The translations under genes were made by a program, and so were the position numbers. The notes below the pieces were generated by a model. That model was not told the DNA's origin and did not search any database. It was given only the letters and a program-made list of their open reading frames with translations. Positions 8,510 through 16,452 of a DNA stretch of 64,000 bases are shown here, piece after piece; within the stretch, counting starts at the first letter, position 1, and each line of letters opens with the position of its first letter. Source of the DNA: Kaistia defluvii (GTDB lineage Bacteria; Pseudomonadota; Alphaproteobacteria; Rhizobiales; Kaistiaceae); contig NZ_JBEPSM010000002.1 of assembly GCF_040548815.1 (NCBI RefSeq), positions 1 to 64,000 on the forward strand. The letters run 5' to 3'.

Positions 8510-10201
8510 ATGGTTTGGCTCGAGCAGTTCCTGGTCAGATATCCCGAGTTGGCGGTCTTCTTCGCCATCAGCCTCGGCTACTGGATCGGTGGGTTCAAGG
8601 TCGGCGGCTTCGGCCTCGGGCCAGTCACGGGGTCGCTGTTCGCCGGGATCCTGATAGGCCAGTTTGCCGAGGTGCCGGTCTCGGCCATGGCGAAGTCCTT
8701 CCTGTTCCTGCTGTTCCTGTTCGGGATCGGCTATTCTGTGGGGCCGCAATTCCTGCAGGCCCTGAAGCGTGACGGAATGAAGCCGGTCGTGCTGGCGGTG
8801 GTCGTCTGCGTCACGGGCCTCCTGACCGCGATCGCGGTCGCGAAGATCCTTGGCCTCGATCCAGGCTTTGCCGCGGGCCTCGTCTCCGGCTCGCTCACCG
8901 AGAGCCCGGCTATGGGCACGGCGACGGAGGCGATCAACGCGCTGCCGCTGCCGGAACTGGAGCGTGCGCGGCTGGTCGCGCATATCGCGGTGGCCGATGC
9001 GGTCTGCTACATCTTCGGCGCGATCGGCGTCATCCTGTTTTGCAGCGTGGTCGGGCCGAAACTGCTCGGCATCGATCTAAAGGCCGAAGCGCTCAAGCTG
9101 GAGCAGGAGCTCGGCATCAAGCGCACCCATGCCGGGGTCGCCTCGGCCTGGCACCGGTTCGAACTGCGCGCCTATCGCGTCGCCGAGGGCGCGCCGATCG
9201 TCGGCTTGTCGCGGCAGGCGGCCGAGGCGAAATTCCCCGAACACCGCCTTTTCATCCAGCGCGTGCGGCGCGGCGGCGCGATCCTGGAGGCGGGGCCGGA
9301 TCTGAAGTTCGAGGTCGGCGACGTGATCGCCGTATCGGGCCGCCGGGAAGTGCTGGTCGACATCGTCGACCCGCGCGCCGAGGAGGTCGAGGATCGCGAA
9401 CTGCTCGATATCCCGGTCGCGGCCGCCGAGGTGCTGCTGACCAACCGGAAACTGGCTGGCCGCAGCATAGATGGCGTCGCGCAGGCGGCATGGGCGCGGA
9501 GCCTCTATCTGGGCGGCATCACCCGTGGAGGCCAGGAGATTCCGCTCGGACCGGGCGTGACCCTGGAACGCGGCGACATCCTGCGCCTGATCGGGCCGGA
9601 GCCCGTCGTCGCCGAAGCCGCCAAGCAGATCGGCGTCGTCATCGTGCCGACGACGACCACGGATTTTGTCGTGCTCGGCCTCGCGATCTTCCTCGGCGGT
9701 CTGGTCGGCGTCCTGGTGGCCTTCCCGATCGGCGACCTCCGCATCTCGCTCAGCACCAGCGTCGGCACGCTTCTGGCCGGGCTGGTGGTCGGGCATCTGC
9801 GGACGCGCTTCCCCCTGTTCGGCCGCATACCGGATGCCGCCGTCTCGCTGATGACGGCGCTGGGTCTTGCTGCCTTCGTGGCGATGACCGGGCTGCATGC
9901 CGGGCCGGTCTTCGCCTCCGCGCTTGCCGAAGCCGGCATCGGCCTGCTGTTCGGCGGCATGGTCGTGACGCTGATGCCGATGTTCGTCGGGCTCTATGTC
10001 GGGCGCTATCTGCTGCGCATGAACCCGATCCTGCTGCTCGGCGGCCTCGCCGGAGCGCAGACCATGACGGCCGGCATGGCGGCGGTCCAGGAACGGTCCG
10101 GCAGCCCGGTCGCCGTGCTCGGCTATACCCCGGCGGTGCCGATCGGTCACATCCTGCTGACGACATGGGGCACGGTGATCGTCGGGATCATCGCCAGTTG
10201 A
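8510..10201 (+). CDS. aspT: AspT-family antiporter (copy 2)
   Basis: 563 residues, the same architecture as the first AspT: N-terminal membrane half (8-185), a central cytoplasmic part with two TrkA-C domains (about 205-380), and a C-terminal membrane half. Start regions match closely (ELAVFFAISLGYWIGG versus [16 protein letters not shown]) but the proteins are clearly diverged, so this is an old duplication rather than a recent copy. It begins 64 bases after the decarboxylase and is probably co-transcribed with it. A likely role is exchange of the decarboxylase substrate for its product, but family knowledge only supports amino or dicarboxylic acid exchange. Confidence 0.88.
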   Translation: MVWLEQFLVRYPELAVFFAISLGYWIGGFKVGGFGLGPVTGSLFAGILIGQFAEVPVSAMAKSFLFLLFLFGIGYSVGPQFLQALKRDGMKPVVLAVVVCVTGLLTAIAVAKILGLDPGFAAGLVSGSLTESPAMGTATEAINALPLPELERARLVAHIAVADAVCYIFGAIGVILFCSVVGPKLLGIDLKAEALKLEQELGIKRTHAGVASAWHRFELRAYRVAEGAPIVGLSRQAAEAKFPEHRLFIQRVRRGGAILEAGPDLKFEVGDVIAVSGRREVLVDIVDPRAEEVEDRELLDIPVAAAEVLLTNRKLAGRSIDGVAQAAWARSLYLGGITRGGQEIPLGPGVTLERGDILRLIGPEPVVAEAAKQIGVVIVPTTTTDFVVLGLAIFLGGLVGVLVAFPIGDLRISLSTSVGTLLAGLVVGHLRTRFPLFGRIPDAAVSLMTALGLAAFVAMTGLHAGPVFASALAEAGIGLLFGGMVVTLMPMFVGLYVGRYLLRMNPILLLGGLAGAQTMTAGMAAVQERSGSPVAVLGYTPAVPIGHILLTTWGTVIVGIIAS

Positions 10202-10270
10202 GCCCGGTGAAAGCAGGTTGGGTCGCTCGATCCCGATTCCTCGCGTGCCAGCGAGGCTGGAGGCCGCGTC

Positions 10271-10636
10271 ATGCGTATGAGACTCCCCGGCAAGGCGAAG
10301 GTGCGGCGGTCGCCCCATATGCGGCGTCTCTTCTTCATCGCCCTCTGGCGGCAGGTCCAGGTTCTCTGGCCGATCTTCTCCGGCATCCTTCTGGCGATGG
10401 CCGGCCTCGGGATTGTCGCCGGCCGGATCGAAGGATGGCGCCTCGATGAATCGCTCTATTTTACCTTCGTCACTGGCCTGACCATCGGCTATGGCGACCT
10501 GTCTCCCAAGCATCTTTCGGCGCGATTGCTGGCGGTCGGAATCGGGGTGTTCGGCATCGTGCTGACCGGGCTCGTCGCGGCCGTCAGCGTCCAGGCGCTC
10601 CGCGCGACGGAGCTGGACTCCAACCAGAATGACTGA
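10271..10636 (+). CDS. Two-helix potassium channel (Ion_trans_2)
   Basis: 121 residues. A basic N-terminus (1-20) precedes one membrane helix (about 30-50), a re-entrant pore loop with the K+ selectivity filter TIGYGD (71-76), and a second helix (82-108). This is the minimal KcsA/Kir-like pore unit with no visible regulatory domain. The ATG has GGAGG upstream. It lies 69 bases after the second AspT and 29 bases before a Ca2+/H+ antiporter. It could balance charge when electrogenic exchange runs, which is inference. Confidence 0.85.
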   Translation: MRMRLPGKAKVRRSPHMRRLFFIALWRQVQVLWPIFSGILLAMAGLGIVAGRIEGWRLDESLYFTFVTGLTIGYGDLSPKHLSARLLAVGIGVFGIVLTGLVAAVSVQALRATELDSNQND

Positions 10637-10665
10637 GCCATGGAACAGGGAGGCGTGACCGTGCA

Positions 10666-11757
10666 ATGACCCTCTTGCTCAAGGAAATCCGTTCCAATCC
10701 CATCCTCTGGCTGCTGGTGTTCGTGCCGATCGTCTTCGTCGCGGCGAAGCTTTGGCCGGAAGCGCATACGCTGCTTTTCGTGCTGTCGATCCTGGCGATC
10801 GTGCCGCTGGCGACGCTGCTCAGTTCCGCGACCGAATCGGTCGCGACCAAGACGGGGGATGCCGTCGGGGGCCTGCTCAATGCCACGCTCGGCAACCTGA
10901 CCGAACTGATCATCGCGCTCGCGGCGCTCAAGGCCGGCGAGTACACGCTCGTCAAGGCCTCGGTCGCCGGGGCGATCGTCGCCAATTCGCTGTTCATGCT
11001 CGGCGCATCATTCCTGCTCGGCGGCCTCAAATACCACACGCAGGAATTCAACCGGCATGGTGCGCGCCTGCAGACCTGCCTGCTGTTCCTGGCGACGATC
11101 GCGATCATGACCCCGTCGGCGATCGTCGATGCGGAGTCGCCGCAGACTGCCTTCACCCAGCAATTGAGCGTCGGCCTGTCCGTGCTGCTGATCGGCACCT
11201 ATGCGCTCGGCCTGCTGTTCTCGCTCTGGACGCATCGCGAAGTCTTCGCCGGCGCGGCCCATCACGAGGCCGGCGAGGCGACCTGGCCGACCGGGCTGGC
11301 GCTGGCCGTGCTCGCCGGCGTCACGGTGCTGGTGGCGCTGACCAGCGAGGTGTTTGTCGAATCCGTGCAGGAGGCGGCCAAGACCTTCGGCATGACGCCG
11401 GCCTTTGTCGGCTTCATCGTCGTGGCGCTGGTCGGCGGCGCGGCCGAAATGGCGTCGGCCTTTGCCGGCGCGCGCAAGGACCGGTTGGATCTCAGCGTCG
11501 GCATTGCGCTTGGCAGCGCCGCCCAGATCGCGCTGTTCGTCGCGCCGGTGCTGGTGCTGCTCAGCTATGTCATCGGGCCGACGCCGATGGATCTCCGCTT
11601 CTGGCCGGGCGCTGTGATCATGGTGTTCATTGCGACGATCACCGCGTTCCTGATGACCAGCACCGGGCGCTCGGCCTGGTTCGTCGGCGTGTTCGTGCTG
11701 ATGGTCTACCTGGTCTTCGCGATGACGCTGTACCTGATGCCGCCGGCAACACTGTGA
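10666..11757 (+). CDS. Calcium/proton antiporter (CaCA family, Cax/Vcx type)
   Basis: 363 residues and about ten to eleven membrane helices. The two family repeats are visible: the first with NATLGNLTELI (glutamate 80), the second with GGAAEMASAF and GIALGSAAQIALF. It exports Ca2+ (perhaps other cations) in exchange for protons at the inner membrane. GGAGG lies upstream of the ATG at 10666. It is probably the last gene of the plus-strand run that starts with aspT, so the island handles amino acids, K+, Ca2+ and H+ together. Confidence 0.88.
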   Translation: MTLLLKEIRSNPILWLLVFVPIVFVAAKLWPEAHTLLFVLSILAIVPLATLLSSATESVATKTGDAVGGLLNATLGNLTELIIALAALKAGEYTLVKASVAGAIVANSLFMLGASFLLGGLKYHTQEFNRHGARLQTCLLFLATIAIMTPSAIVDAESPQTAFTQQLSVGLSVLLIGTYALGLLFSLWTHREVFAGAAHHEAGEATWPTGLALAVLAGVTVLVALTSEVFVESVQEAAKTFGMTPAFVGFIVVALVGGAAEMASAFAGARKDRLDLSVGIALGSAAQIALFVAPVLVLLSYVIGPTPMDLRFWPGAVIMVFIATITAFLMTSTGRSAWFVGVFVLMVYLVFAMTLYLMPPATL

Positions 11758-12348
11758 TGATCTTTCACCACCATAGGACGCCTGACCGACGGTTAGTTTA
11801 GCATCCCAGTCAAGTAGGTATAAAAGAGCAGGACTCTGGCAACGCCGTGTGAGTTCGATGTCTGGATGGCGACGCCGGCGAACGAGGCATTGGCGCCGCA
11901 GCGCCCGCTACCCGAGGGCACGCTCCAGATTGTGGCGCGCAGAACGAAGCAAGACAGTTAGCGGTCCTGACGGCATTGATGCATTTGGGAAGCTATGGAA
12001 TGTGGACTCTGTTTCTCTGGCTAGCGGCCATCGCCATCATTGCGAACCTGCTTGGCGGGATATGGACAGTGCTCCGAGCGGGACTGGCGCAGCCCGCCAA
12101 AAAGCCGAACATGTGGGCCGCCTACGAAGAGCGTCAGCGCTCCGCCGCGCGCCCCACAATAGGCAATGTCTGAGCCGTTGATCGCGCCAGGGCCTCGGCG
12201 AAATGGATCGGCATGCCGCGCATCGTTGCGTCTCGGATGAGCTCAACCGAACGCGGATCCGTGAACATCTGAGCAAGCGCGCCTAAGGATCGGGGGGAGG
12301 GCCCTGGCCGCTATTTGGACAGCGTCAGCGCGTGCATCTTGAAGACAT
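11758..12348. other. Intergenic region after the Ca2+/H+ antiporter
   Basis: About 590 bases between the antiporter and the convergent PIG-L gene. The only candidate gene is the 64-codon membrane ORF listed separately; no terminator with a convincing stem and T-tract was found. Confidence 0.4.
11979..12173 (+). CDS. Small single-helix membrane protein, hypothetical
   Basis: 64 residues from the ATG at 11979 (a TTG lies one codon before). One hydrophobic helix (about 9-31, WTLFLWLAAIAIIANLLGG) is followed by a charged tail of about 30 residues. I do not recognise the family. The composition looks protein-like, but there is no strong ribosome binding site. Confidence 0.4.
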   Translation: MHLGSYGMWTLFLWLAAIAIIANLLGGIWTVLRAGLAQPAKKPNMWAAYEERQRSAARPTIGNV

Positions 12349-13167
12349 CTAGATGCCCAGGATGTCGTGGACCTCGGTCGCGCTGGTCTCGCGTCCGTAA
12401 TCTGCGAGTTGGAAGCTCTCGGCATAGGCGATCGCTGCGCCGCGTTCCGGGCCATATTTGACCAGCATCGCTTCCCGCATCGGGTCGGCCGACATGAACT
12501 CGTGCCAGTGGGTCAGGATGAACTGCCGCCGGATCGCCCAGTCTTCGCTGGCCGGGACACGATCGAGAAAGCCGCGCTCGAAGGGCGCGAATTCGTAGAA
12601 CTGCGTCGCGTGCTCGCCGCAGGCCTTGAGCTTGCGCTCGATGCTGGCGTCCACATCCACCACGACCTCATGCCGATGCGTCGAGAGCGCGCCGTAATCG
12701 GTCATCTTCAGGCAGATCGGCGCGGCGGCCAAAGGCGGGTAGGCCGGCACGACATTGCCATTGGTGAAAAAGCCGGAGGCGTCCCGGACCGCCCGGCCCG
12801 CCATCCGATTGTCGATATGGCCCGGCTGCTCGTCATGAAACGTGATCACGAGATCGGCCTGCCAGCGCCGGACGGAGGCGATGATGGCCTTGCGGATCGC
12901 GAGATCGGAGATCAGCTCGCCGTCGTGAATATCGAGGATCTCGTAGTCGAGCACGCCGAGATGGCGCGCCGCGGCATAGGCCTCGCGCGCGCGCCGACGC
13001 TTCAACGGCTTGCGCGCCATTTCATAGTGGCCGGCATCGCCATTGGTCAGCGACAGGAACTTGACCGCGGCGCCCTTGTCGGCCAGGCGCGCGCAGGTCC
13101 CGCCCGCATAAAGCTCGGCCTCATCCGGGTGGGCCTTGATCACGATTACCTTGAGCGGATAGGGCAT
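12349..13167 (-). CDS. PIG-L family (LmbE-like) deacetylase
   Basis: 272 residues, full length for the family of zinc-dependent N-acetyl-glucosamine-type deacetylases. The N-terminal metal motif reads AHPDEAE (residues 12-18; most relatives have AHPDDxE, so one aspartate is replaced by glutamate). Downstream are the TNGDAGH segment and the third ligand region PGHIDNR. It removes acetyl groups from small substrates in the cytoplasm; the substrate is unknown. It follows the ROK regulator on the same strand with a 68-base gap, so the two probably form one operon facing the Dpp-type transporter genes. Confidence 0.88.
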   Translation of the reverse strand: MPYPLKVIVIKAHPDEAELYAGGTCARLADKGAAVKFLSLTNGDAGHYEMARKPLKRRRAREAYAAARHLGVLDYEILDIHDGELISDLAIRKAIIASVRRWQADLVITFHDEQPGHIDNRMAGRAVRDASGFFTNGNVVPAYPPLAAAPICLKMTDYGALSTHRHEVVVDVDASIERKLKACGEHATQFYEFAPFERGFLDRVPASEDWAIRRQFILTHWHEFMSADPMREAMLVKYGPERGAAIAYAESFQLADYGRETSATEVHDILGI

Positions 13168-13235
13168 TTCGGCGGAAATCCTCGCAAAAGAGGCGGCGCC
13201 TCGCGCGCCCGTATGGATGGAAATGGGGACGAAAC

Positions 13236-14432
13236 TCAGGGCTGGCCGCGCGCGGCGCTGCCGCCGGCAAAGAGCCTTTCCCGCGCATGGTCGAGCGCCA
13301 GTTCGACGGCTCCGGCCCGGACGGAATCGACGCCGACGGCCGAAGGGACGATCTGCGGCAGGGCGATCGGCAATGTCTTCAGGATGCTGATGACGCCGCG
13401 GGACAGGCGCCGGCCGGCGGCGTGGCCGATCGCGCCGCCCAGCACCACCATTTCGGGATCGAGGATCCCGATGGCCCCGGTAAGTCCGGCCGCGACGCGG
13501 TAGGACAGGTCGGCAAAGAATGCGGCATGGCCGCTGCCGGTCGCAGCCTTTGCAATAGCGTCGGCGCTGCCGTCGCCCTCCAGCCCATGCTCGTCAACCA
13601 GGCGTTCGATGGAAGCGGGACCGAGCAGGTCCTCCAGCAAAGCCATCCGCACCATCTCGCCGGGAGCGGCCATCCGGTCGGGCACCATCGTGCCCCCCAG
13701 TTCGCCGGCCATACCGGTGTAGCCGCGTAAAAGCTTGCCGCCGACGACCGCGGCGCCACCAACACCATCGCCGATCCAGAACAGGATGAAGGACTGAACG
13801 CCCTGCGCGGCGCCGGCCGACATCTCCTCGAGCGCGACGAGATTGACGTCGTTCTCGATGATCACGCGGCGATGGCCGACCACGCTTTCCAGCGCCTCGG
13901 GAATATGAAAGCCCTGCCAATTGGGCAGTTGCTGGCCCTTGCGCAGATTGCCGCTTTCGGTGTCGACAATGCCGGGCAGCCCCACTACCAGCTGGTCGAT
14001 CTCGAGCGGCGAGATGCCGGCCTGGCGAGCGACGTCATCGATCACGGCGACCAGGCGCTCCTGCGCGTCATAGCGCTCGCCGGGTTGGCAGTTTCGGCCC
14101 GAAACCGCAATCGTACGACCCGTGACGTCTGCGACGGCGGCCCGGATGCCATGCACCGAAACGTCGATGCCGCCGACGAAGGCCGACGCCGGCTCGATAC
14201 ACCAGAGGCCCGCCTTCGGCCCGAAACTGCCCGCCTTCTCGCCGTCGCGGCGGATCAGGCTGGCGGCCTCGAGGCGGCGCAGCAGCTCCGACATCGCCGG
14301 CTTGGAGAGGCCGGTAAAGGCTTCCAGCTCCATGCGCGTCAGCGGCCCTTCGGCAAGAAGGCGCTTCAAGACGGCGCGTTCGTTGAGATTCCGCAGCAGC
14401 CTGGGGCTGCCGGATAGAGTTTCGATTTCCAT
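13236..14432 (-). CDS. ROK-family transcriptional regulator lacking the zinc motif
   Basis: 398 residues from the ATG at 14432 (a TTG is directly before it). An N-terminal winged helix (15-75, TRMELEAFTGLSKPAMSELLRRL) is followed by a ROK sugar-kinase-like domain with GGIDVSVHGI, VGLPGIVD and ENDVNLVALEE. The usual ROK zinc motif CxCGxxGC is absent: after GMAGELGG the chain goes directly to a different sequence. It is probably a pure regulator that senses a sugar-like or amide ligand. It shares an operon with the PIG-L deacetylase and is divergent from the ABC operon. Two direct repeats just upstream of its start are candidate operators. Confidence 0.88.
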   Translation of the reverse strand: MEIETLSGSPRLLRNLNERAVLKRLLAEGPLTRMELEAFTGLSKPAMSELLRRLEAASLIRRDGEKAGSFGPKAGLWCIEPASAFVGGIDVSVHGIRAAVADVTGRTIAVSGRNCQPGERYDAQERLVAVIDDVARQAGISPLEIDQLVVGLPGIVDTESGNLRKGQQLPNWQGFHIPEALESVVGHRRVIIENDVNLVALEEMSAGAAQGVQSFILFWIGDGVGGAAVVGGKLLRGYTGMAGELGGTMVPDRMAAPGEMVRMALLEDLLGPASIERLVDEHGLEGDGSADAIAKAATGSGHAAFFADLSYRVAAGLTGAIGILDPEMVVLGGAIGHAAGRRLSRGVISILKTLPIALPQIVPSAVGVDSVRAGAVELALDHARERLFAGGSAARGQP

Positions 14433-14437
14433 CAAAC

Positions 14438-14470
14438 TACCGTCTGGTAACTTTCTTTACAGTCTGTTAC
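14438..14470. promoter_or_regulatory. Putative ROK operator: two direct repeats
   Basis: TACCGTCTGGTAAC (14438-14451) and TACAGTCTGTTAC (14458-14470), exactly 20 bases apart, about two helical turns. Each is partly palindromic (TACC-4-GGTA; ACAG-T-CTGT). They begin six bases upstream of the ROK start codon, as expected for autoregulation. Confidence 0.5.
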
Positions 14471-14587
14471 GAGTTATTCCGTCGGACTGTCAAGCGCTCA
14501 AGTAGCGCCAGAGGTTCCGGCCTCAGTTTGAGCCTCAGCCCTTTGGGCCGGTCCCCGTGGCGCGCACGCCAAGGAGAGCGGATGGCG

Positions 14588-14620
14588 TTTCTGTATACAT
14601 TCTGATCAATTTTTGTACGC
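14588..14620. promoter_or_regulatory. Putative GntR operator upstream of the ABC operon
   Basis: TTTCTGTATAC (14588-14598, with the palindrome TGTATACA) followed 16 bases later by GTACGC (TTGTACGC 14613-14620). The same pair of blocks is found upstream of the GntR gene at 23137-23170, with 17 bases between. It lies about 150 bases before the binding-protein gene. Confidence 0.5.
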
Positions 14621-14773
14621 GATTATTTTATTTTCAGTACCCAGTTGACAGTCGAAATGTGCACGATAGCGTTAGCGTCGAAATACAGGCTGGTGAGAAA
14701 CGCACCGGACCGTTTCAGCCCCATGCGGGGCCAATAAGAACAGACACACTCCCTTTCAGATCAGGAGACGGAA

Positions 14774-16351
14774 ATGGTTGCTTGGAGATCGGCCGCGCTG
14801 GCGGCGGTACTGGCAGGCGGGCTCATCGCCCCTGCCAATGCGGGTACGCTACGATGGGCGCCGCAGCGCGACATCGTCTCGATGGATCCCTACTCGTTCG
14901 GCGACACCTTCACCCTGTCGGTGCTGAACCACGTCTATGAGGGGCTGGTCCGCTATGACGACAAGCTGCAGATCGAGCCGGCGCTGGCCGAGAGCTGGGA
15001 AGTCGTCAACCCGACGACCTGGCGCTTTCACCTGCGCAAGGGCGTGAAGTACCATGACGGCGCCGATTTCACCGCCGACGACGTGCTCGCTTCGCTGAAG
15101 CGCGTCAGCGATCCGACCTCGCCGCTGCGCGGCAACGTGCCGTCCTATGTCTCGTCGAAGAAGGTCGATGACTACACGGTCGATATCGTGGTCACCGAGA
15201 ACTATCCGCTGCTTCTCAACGACCTGACCAACATCCACATCTTCGATCAGGGCTGGCTCGTCGCCAACAAGGCCGAGGCGCCGACCGATGTCGCCAAGGG
15301 CGTCGAAGGCTATGCCACCAGCCATGCTAACGGCACCGGGCCGTTTAAGTTCATCTCCCGTAAGCCGGACGCCGAGACTGTATTCGAGGTCAATCCGAAC
15401 TGGTGGGACAAGCGCAAGCACAATGTCGACCGCATCGTCATGACCCCGATCACCTCGGCGGCGACACGCGTCGCGGCCTTGATCTCGGGTGAAATCGACT
15501 TCACCAACCAGGCGCCGCTGCAGGATATCCCGCGGCTGGAAGCCTCGTCCGACCTCAAGGTTCTGTCGAACAGCGAGCTGCGGACCATCTTCTTCGTAAT
15601 GAACCAGACGCCCAAGGCGTTTGAGTCCGACGTGACGGACAAGAACCCGCTGCAGGACATCAAGGTTCGCCAGGCGCTCTATCACGCCATCGACGCCGAT
15701 GCGATCCAGAAGGTCGTGATGGCCGGCTTGTCCCGCACCACCGGTTCGCTCGTCTCCCCGGCGATCCCGGGCTATGTCCCCGAGCTCGACAAGCGGCTGA
15801 GCTACGATCCGGAACTGGCCAAGAAGCTGCTGGCCGAAGCCGGCTATCCCAACGGCTTCTCCTTCTCCTTCCTCTGCCGCAACACCGAGTTCGTCAACGA
15901 GGAGCAGATCTGCCAGGCGGTATCCGCCATGTGGGCCCGCGTCGGCCTCCGTCCGAACCTCAACATCGGACCGACCACCATCCAGGACGCCAAGTTCGAC
16001 GCCGGCCAGTTCGACGTCGGTACGCTGGGCTGGGCCAATGAGCCGATGATCGACAGCTATTCGATCCTGGTTCAGGTCGTTCACTCGAAGACCGGCAATG
16101 CCGGCGTGTTCAACTGGGGCGGCTGGAAAGACGCCGAGATCGACGCGCTGATCGACAAGGCCGGCGCCACCGTCGACCGCGACGAGCGTCTCGCCATGCA
16201 GGCGAAGGCCCTGCTGCGCGCCAACGAGCTGTCGATGTTCATTCCCGTCCACCAGCAGCCCATGGCCTGGGCGACCGGCGCCAACATCGAGAGCGTCCTG
16301 CAGCTCTCCGACAACAAGCCGCGCCACTGGCTGACCCGCATGGCCGAGTAG
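14774..16351 (+). CDS. ABC transporter substrate-binding protein, family 5 (dipeptide/nickel type)
   Basis: 525 residues. Signal peptide 1-23 with an Ala-x-Ala cleavage site (PANA). The family hallmark follows: LRWAPQRDIVSMDPYS, VYEGLVRYDD and HLRKGVKYHDG. It binds its substrate in the periplasm and delivers it to the two permeases encoded just downstream. The RBS AGGAGA precedes the ATG. First gene of a seven-gene run (binding protein, permease, permease, amidohydrolase, ATPase, ATPase, amidohydrolase). The two amidohydrolases suggest an N-heterocyclic, amide or peptide-like ligand; this is inference from neighbours. Confidence 0.92.
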   Translation: MVAWRSAALAAVLAGGLIAPANAGTLRWAPQRDIVSMDPYSFGDTFTLSVLNHVYEGLVRYDDKLQIEPALAESWEVVNPTTWRFHLRKGVKYHDGADFTADDVLASLKRVSDPTSPLRGNVPSYVSSKKVDDYTVDIVVTENYPLLLNDLTNIHIFDQGWLVANKAEAPTDVAKGVEGYATSHANGTGPFKFISRKPDAETVFEVNPNWWDKRKHNVDRIVMTPITSAATRVAALISGEIDFTNQAPLQDIPRLEASSDLKVLSNSELRTIFFVMNQTPKAFESDVTDKNPLQDIKVRQALYHAIDADAIQKVVMAGLSRTTGSLVSPAIPGYVPELDKRLSYDPELAKKLLAEAGYPNGFSFSFLCRNTEFVNEEQICQAVSAMWARVGLRPNLNIGPTTIQDAKFDAGQFDVGTLGWANEPMIDSYSILVQVVHSKTGNAGVFNWGGWKDAEIDALIDKAGATVDRDERLAMQAKALLRANELSMFIPVHQQPMAWATGANIESVLQLSDNKPRHWLTRMAE

Positions 16352-16452
16352 GCTCGGGATCACGCCCCGCATCGATGGACCGTCGCGCCCGGCGCGGCGG
16401 TCCGGCCCCGTCCTAAGGGGCCGACGTCCTTCACTCCGCTGGAGACACGCCG

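Noticed and set aside
9077..10666. A 529-codon minus-strand frame opposite aspT2 and the K+ channel
   Set aside because: Antisense shadow with charged low-complexity sequence and no motifs.
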